From CAVYGN01 sp963796325 (lineage in GTDB: Bacteria; Spirochaetota; Brevinematia; Brevinematales; JAOACQ01): a stretch of DNA of 64,000 nucleotides. The position numbers and the translations under genes were made by a program. Shown in pieces: positions 1 to 6,831 of the stretch. Every line of letters starts with the position of its first letter. Within the stretch, counting starts at the first letter, position 1. Where the stretch lies: NCBI GenBank assembly GCA_963796325.1, contig CAWCLF010000001.1, forward strand, positions 744,001-808,000, in the 5' to 3' direction. The notes under the pieces are model-generated. The model was given only the letters and a program-made list of their open reading frames with translations. It ran no database searches and had not been told where the DNA came from.

Positions 1-169
1 ATTCCCCCCTTTAATTAATTCTTAAATCCTCTATCATCATTGTAATTTATTTTGATTCATATTACATTTTTTTACAAGTAACTACACTTTAATAACCGGC
101 GGCCGGCGGTCAAAATTCATTGATATGCAGCTGCAGCATATGTACGCACCCCGGAGGAGGCTGCTATTT

Positions 170-198
170 TTGACAAAAATATGCCTGTATTATAAAAT
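170..198 (+). promoter_or_regulatory. sigma70-like promoter of the tRNA-Ser gene
   Basis: A TTGACA -35 box (170-175) is followed after 17 bp by TAAAAT (193-198), overlapping a TATAAA. The predicted start near 205 lies about 10 bp before the mature tRNA. Spacing and consensus match are good; no experimental support. Confidence 0.6.
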
Positions 199-215
199 TA
201 TGCCTTGTCTAGAAC

Positions 216-300
216 GGAGGAGTGTCCGAGAGGTCGAAGGAGGCGGTCTTGAAAACCGTTATACCGCAAGGTATCGGGGGTTCGAATCCCTCCTCCTCCG
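216..300 (+). tRNA. tRNA-Ser (anticodon UGA)
   Basis: The 7-bp acceptor stem GGAGGAG (216-222) pairs with CTCCTCC (293-299), with discriminator G at 300. The anticodon loop CTTGAAA (248-254) gives TGA at 250-252. A long variable arm (ATACC/GGTAT stem) is typical of class II tRNAs, and the T loop reads TTCGAAT (281-287). CCA is not encoded. It decodes UCA-type serine codons. Prophage remnants begin just downstream, consistent with tRNA-Ser as an integration site, although no att repeat was found. Confidence 0.95.
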
Positions 301-310
301 AATTTAACTT

Positions 311-338
311 CTTTCTTTGGCAATCGCGCCAAAGAAAG
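311..338. repeat. perfect inverted repeat downstream of tRNA-Ser; rest of 339-478 without genes
   Basis: CTTTCTTTGGC (311-321) and GCCAAAGAAAG (328-338) form an 11-bp stem with a 6-nt loop. There is no T-tract, so it is at best an atypical terminator; it could also be part of an intergenic repeat, since the following 339-478 stretch shows no open frame of interest and no recognisable domain. Confidence 0.5.
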
Positions 339-478
339 AATCAAAGAAAACGCTACCTTCCTTTACTCCGCAGGCTTGAGTTGCTTCCCTGAGCCGACAT
401 CAGGGACAAGTCGTCTCAAAACAGCTGCGGACGGAACTCCCCCCGATTAGCCTTCTTCCCACATCTGAATCAGGGTAT

Positions 479-851
479 TCAGCCCACATCCTGAACTGCC
501 TCTCGACTTCTGCTTCCCCATTCGTCCGTCTCATCATCATCCATACCTAAAAATTCACGATCAATGCGGGACTGGAGCCTTAAACCACTCCCGATGACAT
601 TAGTGAGGGTCGTTTTTATGGCTCCGCCCGCAATCGGGTTGTTTTTATATAAGTCCCTGGTCCTGACCCGCAGGGTCTCGATGTCCGGCAGTACCTCGTC
701 GTCCGGATTAGTCGAGGATTTCATCGACCAGCCTCGCATAGACTGCCGCATCTTCATCGCGCCGGTATGAGTGTTACCGTAAACCGACATGATCGCACGC
801 GCCTGCTGTCTCTTTAAACCGCTTACCGGACTGAAAAAGCCGATCAGCTTG
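479..851 (-). pseudogene. lambda-type phage portal protein, N-terminal fragment
   Basis: Read on the minus strand, the frame begins around DKLIGFFSPVSGLKRQQARA and continues through RVRTRDLYKNNPIAGGAIKT to a stop at 479. This matches the start of portal proteins of the lambda gpB family, where R-x-R-x-RDL-x-RNNPxA is conserved. About 120 residues survive of a family usually near 500, and no start codon is visible in the expected place. Directly upstream lies a terminase fragment in another frame, so the head genes are in phage order but reduced to pieces. Non-functional prophage debris; family assignment is from motif recognition. Confidence 0.6.
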
Positions 852-855
852 TCGA

Positions 856-1125
856 TTATGTTTGAGTGTCCATTCTCTTCCAGGGCTCGGAATTGATATC
901 GGCGGTATCTCCCGGAAAAACCTTGTAATCCACACTCCAGTTTTCCTTATTCCGCCCGTATGCTATGATCTGGACTTCGATCCTGTCTTTCTGAACGTCG
1001 GCTCCGGCGACAAGGATCAGCCCTTTTTCCGGAATCATACCCTGTTTATAAAGTTCCCGCCGCATGAATAGCTTCTCCCATTCTGGAGCGTCACCCCTGT
1101 CGACCCATGTCTAGTTGGGATTCAG
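856..1125 (-). pseudogene. phage terminase large subunit (GpA-type), nuclease-domain fragment
   Basis: The minus-strand frame reads TWVDRGDAPEWEKLFMRREL, then KGLILVAGADVQKDRIEVQ and WSVDYKVFPGDTADINSEPW, the start of the C-terminal nuclease domain of GpA-type terminases. An in-frame TAG near 1120 and loss of everything after MDTQT show decay. In intact tailed phages the terminase gene precedes the portal gene, as here, so both fragments come from one prophage that lost the sequence between them. Packaging function is gone. Confidence 0.65.
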
Positions 1126-1127
1126 GG

Positions 1128-1183
1128 GGTGGGACACTTAAAATAACGATAGGTGGGTCATTATTTTTGCCGATGGCGGGTCA
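1128..1183. repeat. three spaced 9-bp repeats, possible end of an IS21-type element
   Basis: GGTGGGACA (1128-1136), GGTGGGTCA (1152-1160) and GGCGGGTCA (1175-1183) recur at 23-24 bp spacing. Multiple short repeats of this kind occur at IS21-family ends. No transposase gene is attached, so this would be a solo end left by a deletion. The rest of 1184-1327 is AT-rich with nothing recognised. Confidence 0.3.
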
Positions 1184-1327
1184 CTACGGGTGACGGATTG
1201 CTCCTGTCGCGTTATCCAATGCTACCTGATATGTCCCATCATAAAATGAGCATTTGTAGATTCTTTAATTTGCTTTATGTACTAAAAGTAAAATAAGCAA
1301 AAATTATATTTTATTTTCTTTAAATTC

Positions 1328-1369
1328 TTGATATTTGACCAGTATGTCGATAATATATCGACATACTGG
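1328..1369 (+). promoter_or_regulatory. promoter with palindromic operator of the AbiE-type operon
   Basis: TTGATA (1328-1333) and TAATAT (1351-1356), 17 bp apart, form a promoter. A perfect inverted repeat, CCAGTATGTCGATA (1339-1352) and TATCGACATACTGG (1356-1369) around ATA, covers the -10 box. Type IV AbiEi antitoxins are known to repress their own promoter by binding inverted repeats, so this is the expected operator. The same 31 bp recur exactly at 36634-36664. Confidence 0.75.
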
Positions 1370-1377
1370 AGCGTTTT

Positions 1378-1998
1378 ATGGTAAATCTAAGAGGTCTTCC
1401 TATCGAACTTGATTATCTTGCCGTGATGAATGCCCTGTCAGGTTATAAGCAGCCCAGGGATAAACTGACAAAGCTTCTTGCTAATGGAGATTTGATTCGG
1501 ATAAAAAAGGGAATTTATGTTCTTGGCGAAATATGGAGAAACGGCCCTTTTTCTAAAGAGATACTGGCAAATTTAATTTACGGGCCGTCGTATGTATCGC
1601 TGGAATACGCTTTGTCATGGCATAGGCTGATACCAGAAAGGGTCGATATGGTAACCTCAGTAACGACTGGCCGGAACAAACGGTTTGATACCACGGTTGG
1701 ATTATTCACTTATAGGTATTTAAATAAGGTATATTTTGCCGAAGGAATTACGAGGCAGGAGTTAAGTTATGGCCGGGGTTTTTTGATTGCATCCCCTGGA
1801 AAAGCCCTGATTGATAAAATTTATTTTGACTGCGATGCTGAAAATATCGATGACTTAAAGGAATATATTGAAAATAACCTCAGGATAGGGGATGAAGAAT
1901 TAAGATTGGTAGACAGGAATGAAATAAGGAAGATAACATCAGTTTATGGTAAGAGTTGTGTCCGGCTTTTAAATTCGATAATGGACAGGCTGTTATGA
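1378..1998 (+). CDS. AbiEi-type antitoxin / transcriptional repressor
   Basis: A 206-residue protein with an N-terminal winged-helix-like region (about 1-75, containing LIRIKKGIYVL) followed by a C-terminal region with YVSLEYALSWHRLIPE and PGKALIDKIYF, patterns of AbiEi antitoxins. In characterised type IV systems the antitoxin represses the operon and counteracts the AbiEii toxin without direct binding. The start ATG lies 8 bp after a large palindromic operator; no strong Shine-Dalgarno is seen. The stop overlaps the next gene's start as ATGA, the usual coupling. A decayed second copy of this start lies at 36673. Family call is confident; which phage it blocks, if any, is unknown. Confidence 0.85.
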   Translation: MVNLRGLPIELDYLAVMNALSGYKQPRDKLTKLLANGDLIRIKKGIYVLGEIWRNGPFSKEILANLIYGPSYVSLEYALSWHRLIPERVDMVTSVTTGRNKRFDTTVGLFTYRYLNKVYFAEGITRQELSYGRGFLIASPGKALIDKIYFDCDAENIDDLKEYIENNLRIGDEELRLVDRNEIRKITSVYGKSCVRLLNSIMDRLL

Positions 1999-2852
1999 AT
2001 AAAATGATCGTCGACATGATATTGAAAACCTCTCCGAAAACCTGGGATGACTATGACCTCTCGGTTCGGGAAACCATACAGAAGATCTGCCTTTCAGGGC
2101 TTTGGCGGGCTAAATTTTTTGAAAAAGCTGCTTTTTACGGTGGCACTGCTCTTAGATTATTTTACGGTCTTCCCAGGTTTTCCGAGGACCTTGATTTTTC
2201 ACTGCTTCGCACCGATATGGATTTCAGTCTTTTTGATTATCACATGGCAGTGAAAAAAGAACTCGAATCTTACGGTTTTGAGATAGAAATTACGGGAAAG
2301 CAGAGCGGTGCCGTTGAATCTGCATTTATTAAGACAGATACCTCTATCGTTCTTCTTGATATTCTGGCTCCGGAAAATATCCGGGATTCCATCGGTCTTG
2401 GAACAAAATGGAAGGTCAAATTCGAGGTAGATAAAGATCCTCCGGGAGGTTTCCAAACGGAAATCCGTTATTTGCTCGAACCGGCTCCGATAAGTATTCG
2501 TTTATATTCTCCTTCCAGCATTTTCAGCGGGAAAATGCATGCAGTCCTCTTAAGAGGCTGGAAGAACAGGGTTAAGGGCAGGGACTGGTATGATATGGTG
2601 TTTCTTATAGGGCAAGGTATTGCTGTCAGTCTCTCACATTTAAAAGAAAGGCTTGTGCAGACAGGTCATTGGAAAATTAAAGAGCCTTTTGGAAGAAATA
2701 ATTTGATGCAGATGCTTGAAAAAAGGATTGACCAGGTGGATTTTGACTCTGCAAAAACCGATGTGCTTCCTTTCATCAAAGATCCGGATACAGTGAATGT
2801 ATGGTCGAAGGAGTTTTTCAAGGATATTTCAATGAAGCTTAAAACCGAATAA
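1995..2852 (+). CDS. AbiEii-type nucleotidyltransferase toxin
   Basis: A 285-residue protein with FYGGTALRLFYGLPRFSEDL around residues 45-65; the GGTALR and SEDLDFS motifs are the hallmark of AbiEii/MNT-fold nucleotidyltransferases, the aspartates being likely metal ligands. A lysine-rich KGRDWYDMVFL motif near residue 200 is also typical. AbiEii enzymes are known to add nucleotides to RNA targets such as tRNA 3' ends. I chose ATG at 1995, which gives ATGA overlap with the antitoxin; an in-frame codon at 1956 would add 13 residues inside the antitoxin gene. The locus looks intact. Confidence 0.85.
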   Translation: MNKMIVDMILKTSPKTWDDYDLSVRETIQKICLSGLWRAKFFEKAAFYGGTALRLFYGLPRFSEDLDFSLLRTDMDFSLFDYHMAVKKELESYGFEIEITGKQSGAVESAFIKTDTSIVLLDILAPENIRDSIGLGTKWKVKFEVDKDPPGGFQTEIRYLLEPAPISIRLYSPSSIFSGKMHAVLLRGWKNRVKGRDWYDMVFLIGQGIAVSLSHLKERLVQTGHWKIKEPFGRNNLMQMLEKRIDQVDFDSAKTDVLPFIKDPDTVNVWSKEFFKDISMKLKTE

Positions 2853-2873
2853 AATTTTGATTAGGATATAAAT

Positions 2874-2984
2874 ATGAATATTGTCTCAGTTTTAAGTTAT
2901 CTTAATGGATGGAAGATCTTATCCGCTGATCATAAAATAATTTTGGAGGATTTAAAAAGTACATGGCAGAGCTTATTGATGTGA
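2874..2984 (+). CDS. possible 36-residue ORF, unknown
   Basis: ATG at 2874 opens a frame ending TWQSLLM. It follows the toxin gene by 21 bp without a convincing ribosome binding site. No family recognised; may be chance. Confidence 0.2.
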   Translation: MNIVSVLSYLNGWKILSADHKIILEDLKSTWQSLLM

Positions 2985-3020
2985 TTAATTTTAATTTAAT
3001 ATAATTTTGTGGGAATTATA

Positions 3021-3224
3021 ATGTCTGAATTAGAAGATTTAAAGAACCAGATTCAAACCTTGATACATGAAAATAAAAGATTAAATGAAGAAAACAATCG
3101 GCTCAAAAAATTTTTACCAGCCAAAGGAAAACAAACACGGGATGATCTGCCTGTCACGATTGATTCTTATAAAAAAATCAAAAAGGGAGGAATATTTCAA
3201 AGCTGTAAGCATGGGAATCGATAG
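3021..3224 (+). CDS. small coiled-coil protein or remnant
   Basis: From ATG at 3021 the frame gives MSELEDLKNQIQTLIHENKR, a clear heptad pattern (residues 1-33), then a basic stretch. An upstream ATG at 3009 adds four residues. After about residue 55 the adjacent frame continues (EYFKAVSMGIDRNYLLMESI to a stop at 3297), which hints at a frameshift near 3180 and a longer original protein. Leading coiled coils of this type occur at the front of several helicase and primase proteins of defence loci, but nothing beyond the coil supports that. Function unknown. Confidence 0.35.
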   Translation: MSELEDLKNQIQTLIHENKRLNEENNRLKKFLPAKGKQTRDDLPVTIDSYKKIKKGGIFQSCKHGNR

Positions 3225-3274
3225 AAACTACCTGTTGATGGAATCGATTTTTAAAGAAGTGTTTAAGACTACAA

Positions 3275-3457
3275 TTAATAGTCTACCAGACAAATAACTT
3301 TAGAGACATTTTTTTCTTTTAACTTTTTGATTATATTAGAACTGACTGAATTGATTTCAATGGCAGAATTTGAAATTACATTATTCAAAATAAGCTTTTC
3401 GTATTGTTTTGAATTTTGCAGATATGGATTCGTTTTTGATAAAGGTATCTCTTTCAT
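3275..3457 (-). CDS. small conserved-looking hypothetical protein (60 residues)
   Basis: The N-terminus PLSKTNPYLQNSKQYEKLIL resembles small orphan proteins I recall starting (S/P)KTNPYLKD, found near accessory genes in many bacteria; their role is unknown. No Shine-Dalgarno is evident before the ATG at 3457. No membrane segment or catalytic motif is visible. It sits alone between the toxin-antitoxin area and the kinase operon; 3458-3640 holds no other supported gene. Confidence 0.4.
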   Translation of the reverse strand: MKEIPLSKTNPYLQNSKQYEKLILNNVISNSAIEINSVSSNIIKKLKEKNVSKVICLVDY

Positions 3458-3640
3458 ATAAATATTATAATGCTTTGGAGTATTGAAGTCGATTTAAGAT
3501 AATTTTTGAAAAAAATGATGTTTTTTTGCCGGTCAGGCGCTTGTCTTGAACCGCAGGCTCAATGGCCGGTAAAATATTTTTCAGGTTTTGTTATTCTATA
3601 TGGGGCAGTGGATTACGTTGTATTTGTATCCCTCTTCCTC

Positions 3641-3668
3641 CGGAAGTGCCTTTCGATAAGGACTTCCG
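3641..3668. terminator. hairpin beyond the end of the lipid/two-component operon
   Basis: CGGAAGT (3641-3647) and ACTTCCG (3662-3668), with CCTT/AAGG extending the stem, lie 31 bp beyond the stop of the minus-strand receiver gene. It lacks a U-tract on the minus strand, so it is only a plausible operon end. Confidence 0.35.
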
Positions 3669-3698
3669 AAGATGCGGTTGGGCACGGATAGAAAAATT

Positions 3699-4091
3699 TT
3701 AAGGATTTTCGCCAATGGCCTTGCCTAAGGCCTTGTCTATAGACTCGATAAGTTTTTCCTTCCGGACAGGTTTTAAAAGGATATCGGTGCACCCGATTTT
3801 ACGGGATAAATCGATATTTTCAGAGTCTATATAGCCTGTCAGCATGATAACCGGCAGATCCGGATTGCTTTTCCTGATTTCCCTTAAAATCTCGATCCCG
3901 TTGTCATCCTCTAATTTTATATCGCAGATGACGATGTCTATATTCTCGGAGGCTATTATTTTAAAAGCTTCATGACGGTTCGAAGCTTCGAACGCGCATT
4001 TACCGCCTGATTTAATCTGGGAAACAATAACCTTTCTTATTTTAGGTTCGTCATCGATTATCAGGATTTTTTTTAAAAGTTCGGCATCCAT
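3699..4091 (-). CDS. single-domain response regulator (CheY-like receiver)
   Basis: A 130-residue receiver domain: acidic pair in ILIIDDEPKIRKV (about residues 10-22), phosphoacceptor aspartate in IVICDIKLEDDNG, threonine switch in MLTGY and lysine in LLKPV. There is no output domain, so it likely passes phosphate or binds a partner protein. Its ATG overlaps the kinase stop by one base (TAATG), so it is co-translated with the kinase and is its natural partner. Last gene of the operon begun at 10892. Confidence 0.9.
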   Translation of the reverse strand: MDAELLKKILIIDDEPKIRKVIVSQIKSGGKCAFEASNRHEAFKIIASENIDIVICDIKLEDDNGIEILREIRKSNPDLPVIMLTGYIDSENIDLSRKIGCTDILLKPVRKEKLIESIDKALGKAIGENP

Positions 4092-6490
4092 TATAATCCT
4101 TCTTTAACCATAAACTTTATTTCAAAAACCGTGCCCTCTTTTTCACCGCTGCGCACAGATATCATACCTTTGTTTTTTGTCACAAGGGAATATACTATGG
4201 ATAGCCCGAGCCCGGTTCCCTTGCCCGCTTCTTTTGTTGTAAAAAAGGGATCGAATATTTTGGTGATATTTTCCTGCGATATTCCTATCCCGGTGTCCGA
4301 CACGGAAGTTATTATCATATTGTTGCTGTAAGAAGAGCTGACGGTTAAAACCCCTTTTCCGTTCATAGCGTCTATGGCGTTGCTGTAGAGATTGACAAAT
4401 ACCTGGTGTAAATCTCCGCCGTAGACAAAAACCGGGGGGATATCGGAATAGTTCTTTTTTACGGTAATATCTATAAAATTCCTGCTATACCTCACTATCC
4501 TCAGGGCTTCGTCCATAATGTCGTTGAGGTTTAAATTCGCGGGCTTCTCTTCCTTAATGCTTCTCGAATAACTCGACAAGTCTTTGACTATATCCGAGGC
4601 ATGAATGGTGAATTCTATGATCGTTTCCGCGCATTCCTTTATATTTTTAGATTCCGCCTCGTCCCTTATTATTTCCGCATTGCCGACTATTCCATACAGC
4701 GGGTTGTTGATCTCATGCGCGACGCCTGAAACCAGGGTGCCCAGGGCGGCCATTTTCTCCGCCCGGTATAGCTGCTCTTTCATTTCTTTCTGCGCCGTGA
4801 TATTTTTCATGATTATCCCGGCCTCGCGCATATCTCCGGTTCCCGAAAGCTCGAACAGCGTATAACCCAGCGTTTCTTTGCCTATGGATATCTCCTGATC
4901 GTCAAAAATGTTCCTGCTTCTGAGCATTTTTATCTGGTTGATGATATAATCCCTGGTCGCGCTGTTTTCTATCCCGATAACATCGAGGATATTGCGGCCT
5001 GTGATCTTTGACGGCTCAAGATTCATCTCCTTTATAAAAGATTCGTTAAAAAAAGATATCCTTAAAGTCTCCGTATCGAAAACCGCTATCGAGGAAGGGA
5101 TGTTCGATATGATGTTCCTCGCGGCGTCGACGGCATATATCTTATTCAGGGCTACTTCGATCTGGTTGGAAATTGTTATGAAAAACTGCTTGTAAGATTC
5201 CCTCATGTTCGTCCTTGCGGACGGTATGTCGAAAATGATGTAGTATAAATATTTGTCATGTATTATTATTGGAAGGATAATGCTTTCATGGTTATTATTA
5301 TCTTCCAGGCCTGAATCGAACGGATCGAGATTGACCGCCGAATAATAATTGACGCTGGAATAGCCTTGAAGTTTATTCTTCCAGATTTGAGCCGGGTATT
5401 TGTTTAAATTTTTTTTTGGCGGTTTATTCCTGTAAAAAACCGACGGTTCGTTCTGAATTTCAAACTGTTTATTAAAAACCAGGTAATATCCCCTCAAAAA
5501 CCCCATTTTTTCTATAATTATTTCAATTACCTTTTCCAGGGTATCCCTTTCCCCTTTGTAATAATTTATTCTTTCAGCTACTTCTTTTAAAACCGACAGT
5601 TTTTCAGCTTCCTCCCTTATAAACTTATTAGCTATCTGGAGTTCGTGAAGATCTTCTCTGCTGTCCACTATCGCTTTTTCGAGGGCCTTCGTCCTTTCAT
5701 TTTCCGTTTCAATCGACTCGTTTTCTTTTCCGGCCGGGGGTCTGTTCATTAAGAGGATTATTAATGCAGCCAGAAGGATCGTAATTAATATGTCCTCCCC
5801 GGCCGCGAATTTAAAATGAAATAAATAAAAGCCTGCCGCTTCCAGTACGACCATTATCAAAGCAAATGATAAAGTTATTATATTTTTCAATATCGGGTTT
5901 TTCGTGTAAGATATTTCATATATGCAGGAATCCGCCCCTTCAGCCTGGCACTGGATTTCCTTTATTTTAGCCGGAGGCAGCCCCCACATCGAGGGGAAGG
6001 CGGCATAAAGGCCTTTTATGGCATCGCAATTGAGCTTACTCTGCGTGTGCCCCTTAAAAACGACGTATTTTAAAACTCCCTTTGAATTCCCGGTTGACGT
6101 ATATTCGAACTTTCCGATCTTTGTATAAAGAGAACTGTACTCGGCGGCCTTTTTAAAGGCGATCGAAGGCGTCGAAACCAATTTCAATATATTCAGGAGA
6201 TAATTGAAAAAACTGTAGGAAAAATATCTTCCGGTTTCATACGCGACATCGGGATTTCCGGTAAATATCACAAGTTTTTCAAGGAATGCTTTATAGTAAT
6301 CGAATGAAATCCAGTTGTCCTTGTCCTCCAGGTAATCGAGATCCATGCCGGTTTCGGCGACAAATTTCTTTAATTCTTCCTTGCCGAATCTCTTTTCTAT
6401 GTAAACAAGCACGGGTTTTATCACCATGCAGCTCAGATCGAAGAAAGACTTGTCTATTTTTGAGAAATCCGGCATTTTCAGCATATTCAT
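4091..6490 (-). CDS. membrane-anchored sensor histidine kinase with V4R-like N-terminal domain
   Basis: 799 residues. Residues 1-195 form a soluble sensory domain whose end (CQAEGADSCIYEISY, around 181-196) resembles the last strand of V4R/heme-NO-related small-molecule domains. Two membrane helices follow (204-226, 233-249), so the sensor precedes the membrane and is probably cytoplasmic. Then come a coiled coil (255-305), a GAF-like region (305-455), PAS (460-570), HisKA with phospho-histidine H592 in SGVAHEINNPL, and HATPase (N704, DTGIGI, GKGTGLGLS). It overlaps the ACP gene by 4 bp and the receiver by 1 bp. Coupling to lipid-synthesis genes suggests that it senses their product or precursor; that is inference. 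Confidence 0.85.
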   Translation of the reverse strand: MNMLKMPDFSKIDKSFFDLSCMVIKPVLVYIEKRFGKEELKKFVAETGMDLDYLEDKDNWISFDYYKAFLEKLVIFTGNPDVAYETGRYFSYSFFNYLLNILKLVSTPSIAFKKAAEYSSLYTKIGKFEYTSTGNSKGVLKYVVFKGHTQSKLNCDAIKGLYAAFPSMWGLPPAKIKEIQCQAEGADSCIYEISYTKNPILKNIITLSFALIMVVLEAAGFYLFHFKFAAGEDILITILLAALIILLMNRPPAGKENESIETENERTKALEKAIVDSREDLHELQIANKFIREEAEKLSVLKEVAERINYYKGERDTLEKVIEIIIEKMGFLRGYYLVFNKQFEIQNEPSVFYRNKPPKKNLNKYPAQIWKNKLQGYSSVNYYSAVNLDPFDSGLEDNNNHESIILPIIIHDKYLYYIIFDIPSARTNMRESYKQFFITISNQIEVALNKIYAVDAARNIISNIPSSIAVFDTETLRISFFNESFIKEMNLEPSKITGRNILDVIGIENSATRDYIINQIKMLRSRNIFDDQEISIGKETLGYTLFELSGTGDMREAGIIMKNITAQKEMKEQLYRAEKMAALGTLVSGVAHEINNPLYGIVGNAEIIRDEAESKNIKECAETIIEFTIHASDIVKDLSSYSRSIKEEKPANLNLNDIMDEALRIVRYSRNFIDITVKKNYSDIPPVFVYGGDLHQVFVNLYSNAIDAMNGKGVLTVSSSYSNNMIITSVSDTGIGISQENITKIFDPFFTTKEAGKGTGLGLSIVYSLVTKNKGMISVRSGEKEGTVFEIKFMVKEGL

Positions 6491-6831
6491 TCCTGCCTGT
6501 TTGACTTGAGACGCCTGTCGAACCCGCTGCGCCTGTCTTCATCCCGGCGTCTGTCGATGCCGGTATAGTATTCTCCCTGGGTTTTCGCGGAAAACACGGT
6601 TTCGTCCAGTTTTTCAATCGAATCATAAAGGTCCCTGACGGTTTTTATATGGGCTACTTTATTGATTGGAATGATAATGTCAAGCTTGTCTTCGATATTT
6701 CCCATAATTTCCATAAGTTTTAACGAATCAAGGCCTAAATCTGTAACCAGTTCATCGTCGGGCCGGTAAACCGAACCCGGCTTCAGGACGGCCTTCAATA
6801 CTTCGTCGACTATTTCTTTTTTATTTTCCAT
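6487..6831 (-). CDS. acyl carrier protein with basic C-terminal tail
   Basis: 114 residues. Residues 1-80 are an ACP fold with the phosphopantetheine serine at position 36 in TDLGLDSLKLMEIM. The rest is an unusual extension ending GIDRRRDEDRRSGFDRR, an Arg/Asp-rich repeat known from assorted bacterial signalling and envelope proteins but not usual for ACPs. Translation is coupled on both sides (11-bp overlap with the upstream enzyme gene, 4 bp with the kinase). The natural role is to carry the fatty acyl chain activated by the acyl-AMP ligase to the condensing enzyme. Dedicated ACPs of this kind accompany bacterial serine palmitoyltransferases. Confidence 0.88.
   Translation of the reverse strand: MENKKEIVDEVLKAVLKPGSVYRPDDELVTDLGLDSLKLMEIMGNIEDKLDIIIPINKVAHIKTVRDLYDSIEKLDETVFSAKTQGEYYTGIDRRRDEDRRSGFDRRLKSNRQE

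Noticed and set aside
123..141. Dyad ATATGC...GCATAT upstream of the tRNA
   Set aside because: Short arms with a 7-base loop, in an AT-rich region, with no gene it could control other than the tRNA, whose promoter lies elsewhere.
862..1071. Plus-strand frame opposite the terminase fragment
   Set aside because: Pure antisense shadow of the terminase codons.
3506..3691. A 61-codon plus-strand frame before the receiver gene
   Set aside because: Includes a hairpin at 3641-3668, has no SD and resembles no protein.
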